Notes: a model not told the origin generated them from the sequence alone. 64,000 nucleotides of DNA from Mayamaea pseudoterrestris (GCA_027923505.1 BROI01000003.1:434001-498000), one strand, 5' to 3'. Shown: positions 35,011 to 49,300, counted from the stretch's first letter. Made by a program: numbers and translations.

Positions 35011-38000
35011 ATGTCTCTTGTTTCGATCCATGCCGACTCGGCGCATCCTGGCAATCAATGTGACAATGACGATGACGATGATTCTCCATTTCCGATTCAA
35101 CCCATCAAGCGAAAGGCAAGAAACGCGCCTGCGATAGGAGCCGGGAAGAAGATCAAAATTAATATCTTTTCGAAAGCAGCAGTATCAGATGACTCGTCTG
35201 CGAGCCATGATCTAAATACGGGTGCATTCAATAGTGCCGATGAATTGACGATTCAATCAGCTTCATTACCGATCTCAAATTCGGATAATTCTCAATCATC
35301 AGCGCGTGCATTTGCTAATAATGTCAACAAACAAGCTACGCAGTCGACTTATATAGATGAAACGGCGCTGATTCCGTCGGATGAACTTGATGATACGCTT
35401 GCATTCTTTGCCGAAACGCACGAGGACCAAGACCCTGCCTTTCAACGATTGGAACAACTGGCGCGTCGACAAGCTCTACAGGAAAAGCTTGCTTCACTCA
35501 AGACGCAGGATACAGTCGCTCGTCAAGAGATTGACAAGTTTATTAACGATCAGCTACAAGCCAAGCTCGCCAACGCAGAACTTTCATTGGAAAAGTACAA
35601 GCTCCGAGCGTCGCAGGACGAAAAGAAGGACTCGCAGAAACTCTATGAAGTATTCACGGAAAAGTCATCACACAATCTGCAAAAAATCAATCAAAGCATG
35701 AAGCTGTTACGGAACCGCCACACCGCCGAGCTACAAAACGCCATGCAGGCGCATCAGCAGCATCAACAGCAACGAAGCAGTAGTATCAATCCGAATGAGC
35801 AGCAACAGTTCGCAGCCGCCGGGCAGCAAGAGTGGCACAACATTGCTCAGCAGATTCAAATCAAGCATCAGCGCCAGGTAGCAGAATTTGCGCAAAAGTC
35901 GGACGAATTGAAGAATCGCATGGCGACGGAGTACAAGCGCGAGCAGGAAAAAATAAAGGCGCACTTGGATCATCGGCTTGGACAAATTCAAGTGAATCGG
36001 CGAAAAATGACGGAGAAATTGACTGTGTCTTTTCAGCAAATACGACAACGGTATATCAAGCGGCACTTGCAAAAATTGTTGGAGCAAGAGCAAGCAATCG
36101 TGGCCGAAATTCGAGCCTTGGATATAGGGACTGGTTCTGGCAGTGCTGATGGAGCAGAGACGACTATTGATCATAATATTACCAGCTTGATGGAGACGCA
36201 GTCGTCCGAACATCATCACCATGATGCGCGCTCCGTTGCCAAGCCGGACAGGATTGAATTCCGACAGCCTGCGCCAATCACCTCGAAACCAATCTGGGCA
36301 CGAGGAAAGTGGTCGGGCGCGGCTGCCAGGCACAAGCACCGCAAGACAGTCATGAGTCACTCATCGAGGCAATTGTCGCTAGAGATTCATAACGAAGGAC
36401 TTTGGATCTCCCTCATTGTGCACAAAGACAGTCACGGCGAAAGCAATCCCAAGTCGACGAGTGACGACAAGAAGAACAGCTCGGGCAATGAGCAGTTCAT
36501 TCCTTGGGGGATTCGCGCACATGATATTCTCTGCAGCGTTACTTGTGGCGAAATCCCCGCTGCTTTCGAGCAGTTTAACTTTGGGGAAGCGGCTGAACTG
36601 CAGAGTGGACAAGTGCGATGCGTCTTGGTGGATCTACGAACGAGCGAGGAGTCTGCCGCAACATTGAGAGCAACCTCCATGAGTGAACATGAGCATGAAC
36701 ATTTGGCGGAGCTCAAAAAGCGAGCCGACATGCTGATAACTATGGCGGCTGAAACCGAGAAGCAATCTGCTGCTGTGACGCAGGAGGAAAAGGAATATAT
36801 TACTGCCGCAGATGCCGCAAGGAAGGATATTGACAAGTACAAGCGGGCGCAGGACGAGTTTTTACACAAATTTCGGCAGTACTTTGGACCTGGTACGTCA
36901 GTAATGTTTCTAATCTCGAATTTGTTCTCTACCATGTCTCTCACCGCCGTGCATACTAGACGGATCGATTATCGCTCCGAATCCTAGCGACCGACAAAAG
37001 CTGGAGGTACACGTTGCTGACATTAAGTCAAAGCTGGCTCGCGCGGAGGAGAGGGAGATGCTCGCCAAGCAAAAGACGAATGAAATAAAGTCGAAAGGAG
37101 AGCAACTCGCACAGACTTTAAAAGTTGCGCAGCGAAACGTGGTTTTGATAACTAATGCAGTCAAGCAGCGGCAAGTCATTCTCTCAGGGCGAGCGACGCA
37201 GAAGCAAATGGAAGCGTTTGCGGCGGAGCGTTCGGGATCACGTATCAGAGATTTTATTGGTTCATTGAAAAAAGTTGCAGCCCACCGACGCGAGCTTTTA
37301 AATGAAAAGAAGAATAGCAATGTCAGCATGGCATGGCTGCAGTCGTTTCCCGGACTCACTTCGGCTCTAAAAAAGAGTCTTTGGCATAAGATGCACCGGC
37401 GGAAACAACAGATTGTTTTAAGACCTACTCACGCCTCGTTTTTAAAAGAGTTGCGGTCCAGTGCATTAGAAAATCTAAATTGTGGAAGCCATAAACCTTT
37501 GAATGTCGAAGACCAGTTGGTGAAAGTGGAGCAACTTTTTCTTTTAGCAACGCATCCTGTTGCCGAAAACAGCGTGTCGACTGTCCCTAGTGCACGGGGT
37601 GATCTACCCTGGGCAGAGCCAGGTTGTCTGTTAGATTTGTCTGTGGAGCCTACCATCTCGCGTGACCGGATTCTTCCTTGCCGACCGTCCTACTCGGTCC
37701 TTGAGGACAATTTGTCAGAGATCGCTTCTGCACCTGGATGTCAAGCCGCTTCTCTTCTTCGTTCGTCACACTTCAAATGTTTGGCCGCTCCTTTATCAGC
37801 CGTTGCCGTCGCTTCGAGTCCAGCAGAAGCAGGGATTGTACCCAGTTCCCCGACGAACAGTAAGTGGTTTGATTCGAGCCAGTCTTTTCTTTCAAATGCA
37901 CGTACTTTGCTAACATGTCCGTATCTTCGTTTATACAGAATCTCAGTCGAAAGACCCACTTCACTTACCAGATAACGCTATCATCGACGGTTATACGTTT

Positions 38001-39107
38001 GTGACGAAGCTACCGTCGACTGCTAAGCAGTTACCAGCAACTCAAGCACAACCCAGACAGCCGCAAGCAAGGCGAAAGTCCGGCTCATCCATAGAGCCTC
38101 CACCTGCCAGCGTAAAACCTGCCCCGGCTATTCGACAGCAGTCAACGTCATCAGTGCAAAGCATGAATGCCGCCCACACTGTCGCCGCATCGCAGAAGGC
38201 AGACTCTGATTCCAAGATCCCAAGACGCAGGAACTCTTCTTCCAAAGTAACCACTCCTCCAAACCTGAGACCGTCAGATCTAGGTGTCAGTCAGCGGTCT
38301 GTCGCACCTCCATCTGAATCGCCACGCAACATTAAGAATGTTCTCAATGCTAACTTTGCATCTGCTGTCAGCAGTCAAGGATTATTACCAGCTCAATCAC
38401 CAACCACCCCTGGAAAAATACCTTTAGCGTCCCCGTATGGCCAATTTGTTGGACAGCTCCCGGTTCAACAAAAGCAGAACATGTCGCAAACGCAAAACAT
38501 GCACCAGCAACCATTTTTTCCACAACCGCCGCAGCTACAGCAGCAACAACAACAACAACCACAATCAGGCCCCCAGGCCAGTCCTAACTTTATGACACAA
38601 CAGCAGAGGCAACTCGCCTTGCAGCAAATGATGCAGCAACAGCAACAGCGACAGATAGCTGGTTCGTCGCCACGTCGCACCCAGCAGATGTATTCGCCAC
38701 CACAAGCCATGCAGATGCAGCAGTTTTATGCGCCTCTCAACCATCAAAATTTGAATATTCGAGGACAACAGTATCCGCAGCAACCTCCGATGCCGCCATT
38801 GGGACACGCCATGCAGCAGCGACCAATGCAACCCATGCCGCAGCATGCCATGGGCATGGATCGTGGGCAGCAGCAGCAGCAGGTACCTCCGCAAGGACCA
38901 ATACATTCACCACCAGCAACGCAGCAGCAGCAGCAGCAGCAGCAGCAAGGTCAATCTGGACTCTCTTCTCCGCAGGCGCAACGCCCTCTCGTCCAAGCGG
39001 CGCCGTCGCAAAACCAAGTTCATTCGCCGCAGCAGCCACAAGGACCATCGCATCCACTGCTGCCGCCGCGACAGTCTCCGCAGCAAGAACCACAACCGCC
39101 ACCGTAG
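35011..39107 (+). CDS. Coiled-coil, Gln-rich protein of unknown function (3 exons)
   Basis: Exons are 35011-36892, 36960-37859 and 37939-39107, joined by GT-AG introns of 67 and 79 bp whose phases match; the product is 1,316 residues. The start is the first in-frame ATG. Seen in order: a basic, NLS-like stretch PIKRKARNAP...KKIKI (about residues 31-50); long Lys/Glu/Gln-rich coiled coils (about 140-235 and 280-367); a more globular segment with SLEIHNEGLWISLIVH and FIPWGIRAHDI (about 455-540); more coiled coil (about 560-700); and a Pro/Gln/Met-rich low-complexity tail (about 1100-1316) with a CAG-encoded Gln run. I do not recognise the family. A nuclear scaffold or transcription-related role is a guess from composition only. 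The gene starts about 160 bp after the 169-bp satellite and converges with the plastid-type gene downstream. Confidence 0.85.
38921..38947 (+). repeat. CAG trinucleotide run inside the Gln-rich exon
   Basis: Nine nearly uninterrupted CAG codons encode a polyglutamine tract in the tail of the preceding gene. A shorter run lies at about 38868-38880. Such runs commonly vary in length between alleles. Confidence 0.9.
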
Positions 39108-39520
39108 ATGTAACTCATTTATCTAATTTCTACTTGTTACTCTATTGTATAAGTGGTTGGTATAAATACGCTGATTGGAACTGGTTCTCACCTGGCGTTA
39201 CTCTTGCATACTGAAGATTTTGCTCCGTGCCGTTGCTTCGTTCGAGACTGCAGCTAGCGGTAGTTCGTTGGGAGTTTACAATAGCATGTACCGGTACAGA
39301 GTCTGCGATGGATGAGTAGCTGTCTAATAATGTATTGGTGTGTTTATGTTTATAAGAGTTACCCTTTCGAGTCATATTCTTCGACCGAGACGCTTGATAA
39401 ATTCTTGCTCTGCCTGTCGCCGGTCGTTATGTTTTTACAGCTGCCTTTCGGACTCGCTTGCAATCATGTATAGATAGGAGCAAGCCGCTAGCTGCTAATC
39501 ATAGATTCGTCGCTCATGTT
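39108..39520. other. Convergent intergenic region
   Basis: These 413 bp lie between two converging genes and should hold both 3' ends. No open frame with a recognisable domain was seen, and no clear terminator signal could be assigned. Confidence 0.6.
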
Positions 39521-40025
39521 TTACTTGTTGTGCGGCAAAAAGTGAAAGGCATCGTCGAGGAGCAAGACGAACGGAAAGAGCGTCAATGGGTATGCCCACC
39601 AGTTCATTTCCCACGGTCTGTCCGAAATAAAACGAATAAATAATGTGAGCAAGTGAATAATTAGCAAGGCAAATGTCGTTTGATTCACTCATTCACCCTA
39701 TTCATTCATTCATCACTTCATTCACATATACTCACCGAGTATTCGCTTCCATGGCTGGATCAACCCACTTGACCTCCTTGATTTCGCCAGTGTTCATGTC
39801 CTTGACGACATTGCGAGGCGTCTGCGTCGTGGAAAGATTACTCAGGGCATCGGCATCCGAGCTAGACTCTACCGTTTCAAGTCCCTTGTTTTCGTTATTG
39901 TCAGTGGCGAACATGGAGCGAGCAAACGACGAGGAAGCGACTGCTCGGGATGATGGAGGAATGACGGAGAAGCCCGAGACGGATGCGACAGCAACGACCA
40001 GTAGGAGACTAAAGAGCTTCATCAC
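39521..40025 (-). CDS. Small plastid-targeted membrane protein (2 exons)
   Basis: Exon 1 runs from ATG 40025 to 39736 and exon 2 from 39617 to the stop at 39521-39523. The 118-bp intron has a GTGAGT donor and a pyrimidine-rich CAG acceptor, and splicing gives 128 residues. The N-terminus (MKLFSLLLVVAVASVSG) is a clean signal peptide followed by Phe (ASVSG-FSVIPP). That is the bipartite signal-plus-transit motif with Phe at +1 known for diatom plastid import. A Ser/Thr-rich linker follows, then a conserved-looking block (KDMNTGEIKEVKWVDP) and, from exon 2, a hydrophobic helix (YPLTLFPFVLLL) preceded by WEMNWW and ending FHFLPHNK. One thylakoid-membrane span is inferred. An accessory photosystem subunit is possible but I cannot name the family. 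Without the intron the second, membrane-spanning half would be missed. Confidence 0.82.
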
Positions 40026-40329
40026 GATTGTTCAGGTAAAAAGATGGAAGAAATGCGTAGAAAAAGACTTGAATGTGAGCGAGAAGCTGGTTTATAAGGA
40101 TGGTGGAGCGTAGCGTGACAGCAAGATCTCGCTGCGGAACGAAAGGCGACTTCAACTTGCTTGAATACCGATCCGACTCACATGCAAGACGGAGTCATGG
40201 TGCGATAGGTCCTGATCAATTGGATATCCGCCTCCCTTCTACCAGTACAGACTATGGTGCATGCAGTAGCCTACACTACCTCAACACAAGCTTCATTTAC
40301 ATATTGAAATAAAGAAAAAAAAGCAAAAT
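40026..40329. other. Upstream region between plastid-type gene and 355-bp satellite
   Basis: About 300 bp of apparently unique DNA, probably holding the whole promoter of the minus-strand gene. It ends in an A-rich stretch (about 40305-40328) right at the satellite border. No gene was recognised. Confidence 0.5.
40091..40099 (-). promoter_or_regulatory. TATA-like element upstream of the plastid-type gene
   Basis: On the minus strand CCTTATAAA lies about 65-75 bp before the start codon at 40025, a plausible distance for a short 5' UTR. No other promoter motif was assigned, and the call rests on sequence and position only. Confidence 0.35.
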
Positions 40330-43300
40330 TCACTAGTCATGGCAAGCAAACACTTATGTATGCATTAGTGAGACTCAGCTTGCAGATCTAACAACTTGTT
40401 GGATCTGCTAGCAGTGCACCTCAAGTGGCACTTCAGACTGCCTGAACGGCCTGCCAATACTGGAATACAATGCGCATTGTGTTTCCATTTGATTCGGACT
40501 CAAAGACTTGTCACCTTGGGTGTGGAACCCATCCCTTTGCCATGAGACTCTGCACATTCAACCAATGGTTGAATGTGCCAGCGGTGCACCCTTTTTGGCT
40601 ACAGGAATCATCAGCGCTGCCTTCTGAGCCCTGAGATCCTTTCCAATTCATGTTTGGTGTCATGATGGGCCAATGATTTGGTCAGTTGCGCCCATTCCAC
40701 TCTCCACCACCATGTATGCCATGGTGAGAATCAGCTTGCAGATCCAACAACTTGTTGGATCTGCTAGCAGTGCACCTCAAGTGGCACTTCAGACTGCCAG
40801 AATGGCCTGCCAATAAAGGACTACAATGAGCATTGTGTTTCAATCTGATTTGGACTCAAAGGCTTGTCACCTTGGGTGTGGAACCCATCCCTTGGCCATG
40901 AGACTCCGCACATTCATTCAATGGTTGAATGTGCCAGCGGTGCACCCTTTTTGGCTACAGGGATCATCAGCGCTGCCTTCTGAGTCTGAAATCCTTTCCA
41001 ATTCATGTTTGGTGTCATGATAGGCCAATGATTTGGTCAGTTGCACCCATTCCAGTCTCCACCACCATGTATGCCATGGTGAGACTCAGCTTGCAGATTA
41101 AACAACTTGTTGGATTTGCTAGCAGTGCACCTCAAGTGGCACTTCAGACTGCCATTATGGCCTGCCTATAAAGGAATACAATGAGCATTGTGTTTCCTTT
41201 TGATTAGGACTCAAAGACTTGTCACCTTGGGTGTGGAACCCATCCTTTTGCCATGAGACTCCGCACATTCAACTAATGGTTGAATGTGCCAGCGGTGCAC
41301 CCTTTTTGGCTACAGGGATCATCAGCGCTGCCTTCTGAGCCCTGAAATCCTTTTTCATTCATGTTTGAGGTCATGATGGGCCAATGATTTGGTCAGTTGC
41401 GCCCATTCCAGTCTCCAACACCAGGTATGCCATGGTGAGACTCAGCTTGCAGATCCGACAACTTGTTGGATCTGCTAGCAGTGCACCTCAAGTGGCACTA
41501 TAGACTGCCAGAATGGCCTGCTAATAAAGGAATACAATGAGAGTGTTTCATTCTGATTAGGACTCAAAGACTTGGCACCTTGGGTGTGGAACCCATCCCT
41601 TTGCCATGAGACTCCGCACATTCAACCAATGGTCGAATGTGCCAGCAGTGCACCCTTTTTGGCTACAGGGATCATCAGCGCTGCCTTCTGAGCCCTGAAA
41701 TCCTTTTTAATTCATGTTTGAGGTCATGATGGGCCAATGATTTGGTCAGTTGCGCCCATTCCAGTCTCCACCACCATGTATGCCATGGTGAGACTCAGCT
41801 TGCAGATCCAACAAATTGTTGGATCTGCTAGCAGTGCACCTCAAGTGGCACTTCAGACTGCCAGAATGCCTGCCAATACAGGAATACAATGAGAGTGTTT
41901 CATTCTGATTAGGACTCAAAGACTTGTCACCTTGGGTGTGGAACCCATCCCTTTGCCATGAGACTCCGCACATTCAACCAATGGTCGAATGTGCCAGCAG
42001 TGCACCCTTTTTGGCTACAGAGATCATCAGCGCTGCCTTCTGAGCCCTGAAACCCTTTTAAATTCATGTTTGGTGTCATGATGGGCCAATGATTTGGTCA
42101 GTTGCGCCCATTCCAGTCTCCAACACCAGGTATGCCATGGTGAGACTCAGCTTGCAGATCCGACAACTTGTTGGATCTGCTAGCAGTGCACCTCAAGTGG
42201 CACTATAGACTGCCAGAATGGCCTGCTAATAAAGGAATACAATGAGCATTGTGTTTCAATCTGATTTGGACTCAAAGGCTTGTCATCTTGGGTGTGGAAC
42301 CCATCCCATTGCCACGAGACTCCGCACATTCAATCAATGGTTGAATGTACCAGTGGTGCACCCTTTTTGGCTACAGGGATCATCAGCGCTGCCTTCTGAG
42401 CCCTGAAATCCTTTCCAATTCATGTTTGGTGTCATGATGGGCCAATGATTTGGTCAGTTGCGCCCATTCCAGTCTCCACCACCGTGTATGCCATGGTGAG
42501 ACTCAGCTTGCAGATCCAACAACTTGTTGGATCTGCTAGCAGTGCACCTCAAGTGGCACTTCAGACTGCCAGAATGGCCTGCCAATAAAGGAATACAATG
42601 AGCATTGTGTTTCAATCTGATTTGGACTCAAAGACTTGTCACCTTGGGTGTGGAACCCATCCCTTGGCCATGAGAACCCGCACATTCAACCAATGGTTGA
42701 ATGTGCCAGCGAAGCACCCTTTTTGGCTACAGGGATCATCAGGGCTGCCTTCTGAGCCCTGAAATCCTTTCCAATTCATGTTTGGTGTCATGATGGGCCA
42801 ATGATTTGGTCAGTTGCGCCCATTCCAGTCTCCAACACCAGGTATGCCATGGTGAGACTCAGCTTGCAGATCCAACAACTTGATGGATCTGCTAGCAGTG
42901 CACCTCAAGTGGCACTTCAGACTGCCAGAATGCCTGCCAATAAAGGAATACAATGAGCATTGTGTTTCAATCTGATTTGGACTCAAAGACTTGTCACCTT
43001 GGGTTTGGAACCCATCACTTGGCCATGAGAACCCGCACATTCAACCAATGGTTGAATGTGCCAGCGGTGCACCCTTTTTGGCTACAGGGATCATCAGCGC
43101 TGCCTTCTGAGCCCTGAAATCCTTTCTAAGTCATGTTTGAGGTCATGATGGGCCAATGATTTGGTCAGTTGCGCCCACCCATTCCAGTCTCCACCACCAT
43201 GTATGCCATGGTGAGACTCAGCTTGCAGATCCAACAAATTGTTGGATCTGCTAGCAGTGCACCTCAAGTGGCACTTCAGACTGCCAGAATGGCCTGCCTA

Positions 43301-46300
43301 TAAAGGACTACAATGAGCATTGTGTTTCCATTTAATTTGGACTCAAAGACTTGTCACCTTGGGTGTGGAACCCATCCCTTTGCCATGAGACTCCGCACAT
43401 TCAATCAATGGTTGAATGTGCCAGCAGTGCACCCTTTTTGGCTACAGGGGTCATCAGCGCTGCCTTCTGAGCCCTGAAATCCTTTCTAAGTCATGTTTGG
43501 TGTCATGATGGGCCAATAATTTGGTCAGTTGCGCCCACCCATTCCAGTCTCCACCACCATGTATGCCATGGTGAAACTCAGCTTGCAGATCCAACAACTT
43601 GTTGGATTTGCTAGCAGTGCACCTCAAGTGGCACTTCAGACTGCCAGAATGGCCTGCCAATAAAGGAATACAATGAGCATTGTGTTTCCGTATGATTAGG
43701 ACTCAAAGACTTGTCACCTTGGGTGTGGAACCCATCCTTTTGCCATGAGACTCCGCACATTCAACCAATGGTTGAATGTGCCAGCGGTGCACCCTTTTTG
43801 GCTACAGGGATCATCAGCGCTGCCTTCTGAGCCCTGAAATCCTTTCCAATTCATGTTTGGTGTCATGATGGGCCAATGATTTGGTCAGTTGCGCCCATTC
43901 CAGTCTCCACCACCATGTATGCCATGGTGAGACTCAGCTTGCAGATCCAACAACTTGTTGGATCTGCTAGCAGTGCACCTCAAGTGGCACTTCAGACTGC
44001 CAGAATGGCCTGCCTAGAAATACACCAAGTTTCTGATTTGGACTCAAAGGCTTGTCACCTTGGGTGTGGAATCCATCCCTCTGCCATGAGACTCCGCACA
44101 CTTGTCAACCATGTTGGGTGTGCCATGCACCCTTTTGCTACATGAGCATCATCACGCAGCCTTCTGAGCACTGAAAATCCTTTTAATTCATGTTTGGTGT
44201 CATGATGGGCCAATGATTTGGTCAGTTGCGCCCACCCATTCCAGTCTCCACCACCATGTATGCCATGGTGAGACTCAGCTTGCAGATCCAACAACTTGTT
44301 GGATCTGCTAGCAGTGCACCTCAAGTGGCACTTCAGACTGCCAGAATGGCCTGCCAATAAAGGAATACAATGAGCATTGTGTTTCCATTTAATTTGGACT
44401 CAAAGGCTTGTCACCTTGGGTGTGGAACCCATCCCTTTGCCATGAGAACCCGCACATTCAACCAATGGTTGAATGTGCCAGCGGTGCACCCTTTTTGGCT
44501 ACAGGGATCATCAGCGCAGCCTTCTGAGCACTGAAATCCTTTCCAATTCATGTTTGGTGTCATGATGGGCCAATGATTTGGTCAGTTGCACCCATTCCAG
44601 TCTCCACCACCATGTATGCCATGGTGAGACTCAGCTTGCAGATCCAACAACTTGTTGGATCTGCTAGCAGTGCACCTCAAGTGGCACTTCAGACTGCCAG
44701 AATGGCCTGCCAATAGAGGGATACAATGAGCATTGTGTTTCCATATGATTAGGACTCAAAGGCTTGTCGCCTTGGGTGTGGAACCCATCCCTTTGCCATG
44801 AGACTCCGCACATTCAACCAATGGTTGAATGTGCCAGCGGTGCACCCTATTTGGCTACAGGGATCATCAGCGCTGCTTTCTGAGCCCTGAAATCCTTTCC
44901 AATTCATGTTTGGTGTCATGATGGGCCAATGATTTGGTCAGTTGCGCCCATTCCAGTCTCCAACACCAGGTATGCCATGGTGAGGCTCAGCTTGCAGATC
45001 CAACAACTTGTAGAATATGCTAGCAGTGCACCTCAAGTGGCACTTCAGACTGCCAGAATGGCCTGCCTATAAAGGAATACAATGAGCATTGTGTTTCCAT
45101 TTAATTCGGACTCAAAGGCTTGTCACCTTGGGTGTGGAACCCATCCCTTTGCCATGAGACTCCGCACATTCAATCAATGGTTGAATGTGCCATTGGTGCA
45201 CCCTTTTTGGCTACAGGGATCATCAGCGCTGCCTTCTGAGCCCTGAAATCCTTTCCAATTCATGTTTGGTGTCATGATGGGCCAATGATTTGGTCAGTTG
45301 CGCCCACCCATTCCAGTCTCCACCACCGTGTATGCCATGGTGAGACTCAGCTTGCAGATCCAACAACTTGTTGGATCTGCTAGCAGTGCACCTCAAGTGG
45401 CACTTCAGACTGACAGAATGGCCTGGCAATTAAGGAATACAATTAGCATTGTGTTTCAATCTGATTTGGTCTCAAAGGCTTGTCACCTTGGGTGTGGAAC
45501 CCATCCCTTGGCCATGAGACTCCGCACATTTGACCAATGGTTGAATGTGCCAGTGGTGCACCCTTTTTGGCTACAGGGATCATCAGCGCTGCCTTCTGAG
45601 CCCTGAAATCCTTTCTAAGTCATGTTTGGTGTCATGATGGGCCAATGATTTGGTCAGTTGCGCCCATTCCAGTCTCCACCACCATGTATGCCACGGTGAG
45701 ACTCAGCTTGCAGATCCAACAACTTGTTGGATCTGCTAGCAGTGCACCTCAAGTGGCACTTCAGACTGCCAGATTGGCCTGCCAATAACGGAATACAATG
45801 AGAATTGTGTTTCCATTTGATTTGGACTCAAAGGCTTGTCACCTTGGGTGTGGAATCCATCCCTCTGCCATGAGACTCCGCACATTCAATCAATGGTTGA
45901 ATGTGCCATTGGTGCACCCTTTTTGGCTACAGGAATCATCAGCGCAGCCTTCTGAGCCCTGAAATCCTTTTTTATTCATGTTTGGTGTCATGATGGGCCA
46001 ATGATTAAGTCAGTTGCGCCCGTTCCAGTCTCCACCACCATGTATGCCATGGTGAGACTCAGCTTGCAGATCCAACAACTTGTTGGATCTGCTAGCAGTG
46101 CACCTCAAGTGGCACTTCAGACTGCCAGAATGCCTGCCAATAAAGGAATACAATGAGCATTGTGTTTCAATCTGATTTGGACTCAAAGACTTGTCACCTT
46201 GGGTTTGGAACCCATCACTTGGCCATGAGAACCCGCACATTCAACCAATGGTTGAATGTGCCAGCGGTGCACCCTTTTTGGCTACAGGGATCATCAGCGC

Positions 46301-49300
46301 AGCCTTCTGAGCACTGAAATCCTTTCCAATTCATGTTTGGTGTCATGATGGGCCAATGATTTGGTCAGTTGCACCCATTCCAGTCTCCACCACCATGTAT
46401 GCCATGGTGAGACTCAGCTTGTATATCCGACAACTTATTGGATCTGCTAGCAGTGCACCTCAAGTGGCACTTCAGACTGCCAGAATGGCCTGCCAATAGA
46501 GGGATACAATGAGCATTGTGTTTCCATATGATTAGGACTCAAAGACTTGTCACCTTGGGTGTGGAACCCATCCCTTTGCCAGGAGACTCCGCACATTCAT
46601 TCAATGGTTGAATGTGCCAGCGGTGCACCCTTTTTGGCTACAGGGATCATCAGCGCTGCCTTCTGAGCCCTGAAATCCTTTCCAATTCATGTTTGGTGTC
46701 ATGATGGGCCAATGATTTAGTCAATTGCGCCCATTCCAGTCTCCAACACCAGGTATGCCATGGTGAGACTCAGCTTGCAGATCCAACAACTTGTAGGATA
46801 TGCTAGCAGTGCACCTCAAGTGGCACTTCAGACTGCCAGAATGGCCTGCCAATAAAGGAATACAATGAGCATTGTGTTTCAATCTGATTTGGACTCAAAG
46901 ACTTGTCACCTTGGGTGTGGAACCCATCCCTTGGCCATGAGACTCCGCACATTCAACCATTGTGCCAGCGGTGCACCCTTTTTGGCTACAGGGATCATCA
47001 GCGCTGCCTTCTGAGCCATGAAATCCTTTCCAATTCATGTTTGGTGTCATGATGGGCCAATTGTTTAGTCAGTTGCGCCCATTCCAGTCTCTACCACCAT
47101 GTATGCCATGGTGAGACTCAGCTTGCAGATCCGACAACTTGTAGGATCTGCTAGCAGTGCACCTCAAGTGGCACTTCAGACTGCCAGATTGGCCTGCCAA
47201 TAACGGAATACAATTGCACCTCAAGTGGCACTTCAGACTGCCAGAATGGCCTGCCAATAAAGGAATACAATGAGCATTGTGTTTCCGTATGATTAGGACT
47301 CAAAGACTTGTCACCTTGGGTGTGGAACCCATCCTTTTGCCATGAGACTCCGCACATTCAACCAATGGTTGAATGTGCCAGCGGTGCACCCTTTTTGGCT
47401 ACAGGGATCATCAGCGCTGCCTTCTGAGCCCTGAAATCCTTTCCAATTCATGTTTGGTGTCATGATGGGCCAATGATTTGGTCAGTTGCGCCCATTCCAG
47501 TCTCCACCACCATGTATGCCATGGTGAGACTCAGCTTGCAGATCCAACAACTTGTTGGATCTGCTAGCAGTGCACCTCAAGTGGCACTTCAGACTGCCAG
47601 AATGGCCTGCCTAGAAATACACCAAGTTTCTGATTTGGACTCAAAGGCTTGTCACCTTGGGTGTGGAATCCATCCCTCTGCCATGAGACTCCGCACACTT
47701 GTCAACCATGTTGGGTGTGCCATGCACCCTTTTGCTACATGAGCATCATCACGCAGCCTTCTGAGCACTGAAAATCCTTTTAATTCATGTTTGGTGTCAT
47801 GATGGGCCAATGATTTGGTCAGTTGCGCCCACCCATTCCAGTCTCCACCACCATGTATGCCATGGTGAGACTCAGCTTGCAGATCCAACAACTTGTTGGA
47901 TCTGCTAGCAGTGCACCTCAAGTGGCACTTCAGACTGCCAGAATGGCCTGCCAATAAAGGAATACAATGAGCATTGTGTTTCCATTTAATTTGGACTCAA
48001 AGGCTTGTCACCTTGGGTGTGGAACCCATCCCTTTGCCATGAGAACCCGCACATTCAACCAATGGTTGAATGTGCCAGCGGTGCACCCTTTTTGGCTACA
48101 GGGATCATCAGCGCAGCCTTCTGAGCACTGAAATCCTTTCCAATTCATGTTTGGTGTCATGATGGGCCAATGATTTGGTCAGTTGCACCCATTCCAGTCT
48201 CCACCACCATGTATGCCATGGTGAGACTCAGCTTGCAGATCCAACAACTTGTTGGATCTGCTAGCAGTGCACCTCAAGTGGCACTTCAGACTGCCAGAAT
48301 GGCCTGCCAATAGAGGGATACAATGAGCATTGTGTTTCCATATGATTAGGACTCAAAGGCTTGTCGCCTTGGGTGTGGAACCCATCCCTTTGCCATGAGA
48401 CTCCGCACATTCAACCAATGGTTGAATGTGCCAGCGGTGCACCCTATTTGGCTACAGGGATCATCAGCGCTGCTTTCTGAGCCCTGAAATCCTTTCCAAT
48501 TCATGTTTGGTGTCATGATGGGCCAATGATTTGGTCAGTTGCGCCCATTCCAGTCTCCAACACCAGGTATGCCATGGTGAGGCTCAGCTTGCAGATCCAA
48601 CAACTTGTAGAATATGCTAGCAGTGCACCTCAAGTGGCACTTCAGACTGCCAGAATGGCCTGCCTATAAAGGAATACAATGAGCATTGTGTTTCCATTTA
48701 ATTCGGACTCAAAGGCTTGTCACCTTGGGTGTGGAACCCATCCCTTTGCCATGAGACTCCGCACATTCAATCAATGGTTGAATGTGCCATTGGTGCACCC
48801 TTTTTGGCTACAGGGATCATCAGCGCTGCCTTCTGAGCCCTGAAATCCTTTCCAATTCATGTTTGGTGTCATGATGGGCCAATGATTTGGTCAGTTGCGC
48901 CCACCCATTCCAGTCTCCACCACCGTGTATGCCATGGTGAGACTCAGCTTGCAGATCCAACAACTTGTTGGATCTGCTAGCAGTGCACCTCAAGTGGCAC
49001 TTCAGACTGACAGAATGGCCTGGCAATTAAGGAATACAATTAGCATTGTGTTTCAATCTGATTTGGTCTCAAAGGCTTGTCACCTTGGGTGTGGAACCCA
49101 TCCCTTGGCCATGAGACTCCGCACATTTGACCAATGGTTGAATGTGCCAGTGGTGCACCCTTTTTGGCTACAGGGATCATCAGCGCTGCCTTCTGAGCCC
49201 TGAAATCCTTTCTAAGTCATGTTTGGTGTCATGATGGGCCAATGATTTGGTCAGTTGCGCCCATTCCAGTCTCCACCACCATGTATGCCACGGTGAGACT

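Noticed and set aside
39673-40113. 146-residue plus-strand frame opposite the plastid-type gene
   Set aside because: The minus strand has a signal peptide, plastid motif and a phase-consistent intron. The plus frame has no recognisable feature.
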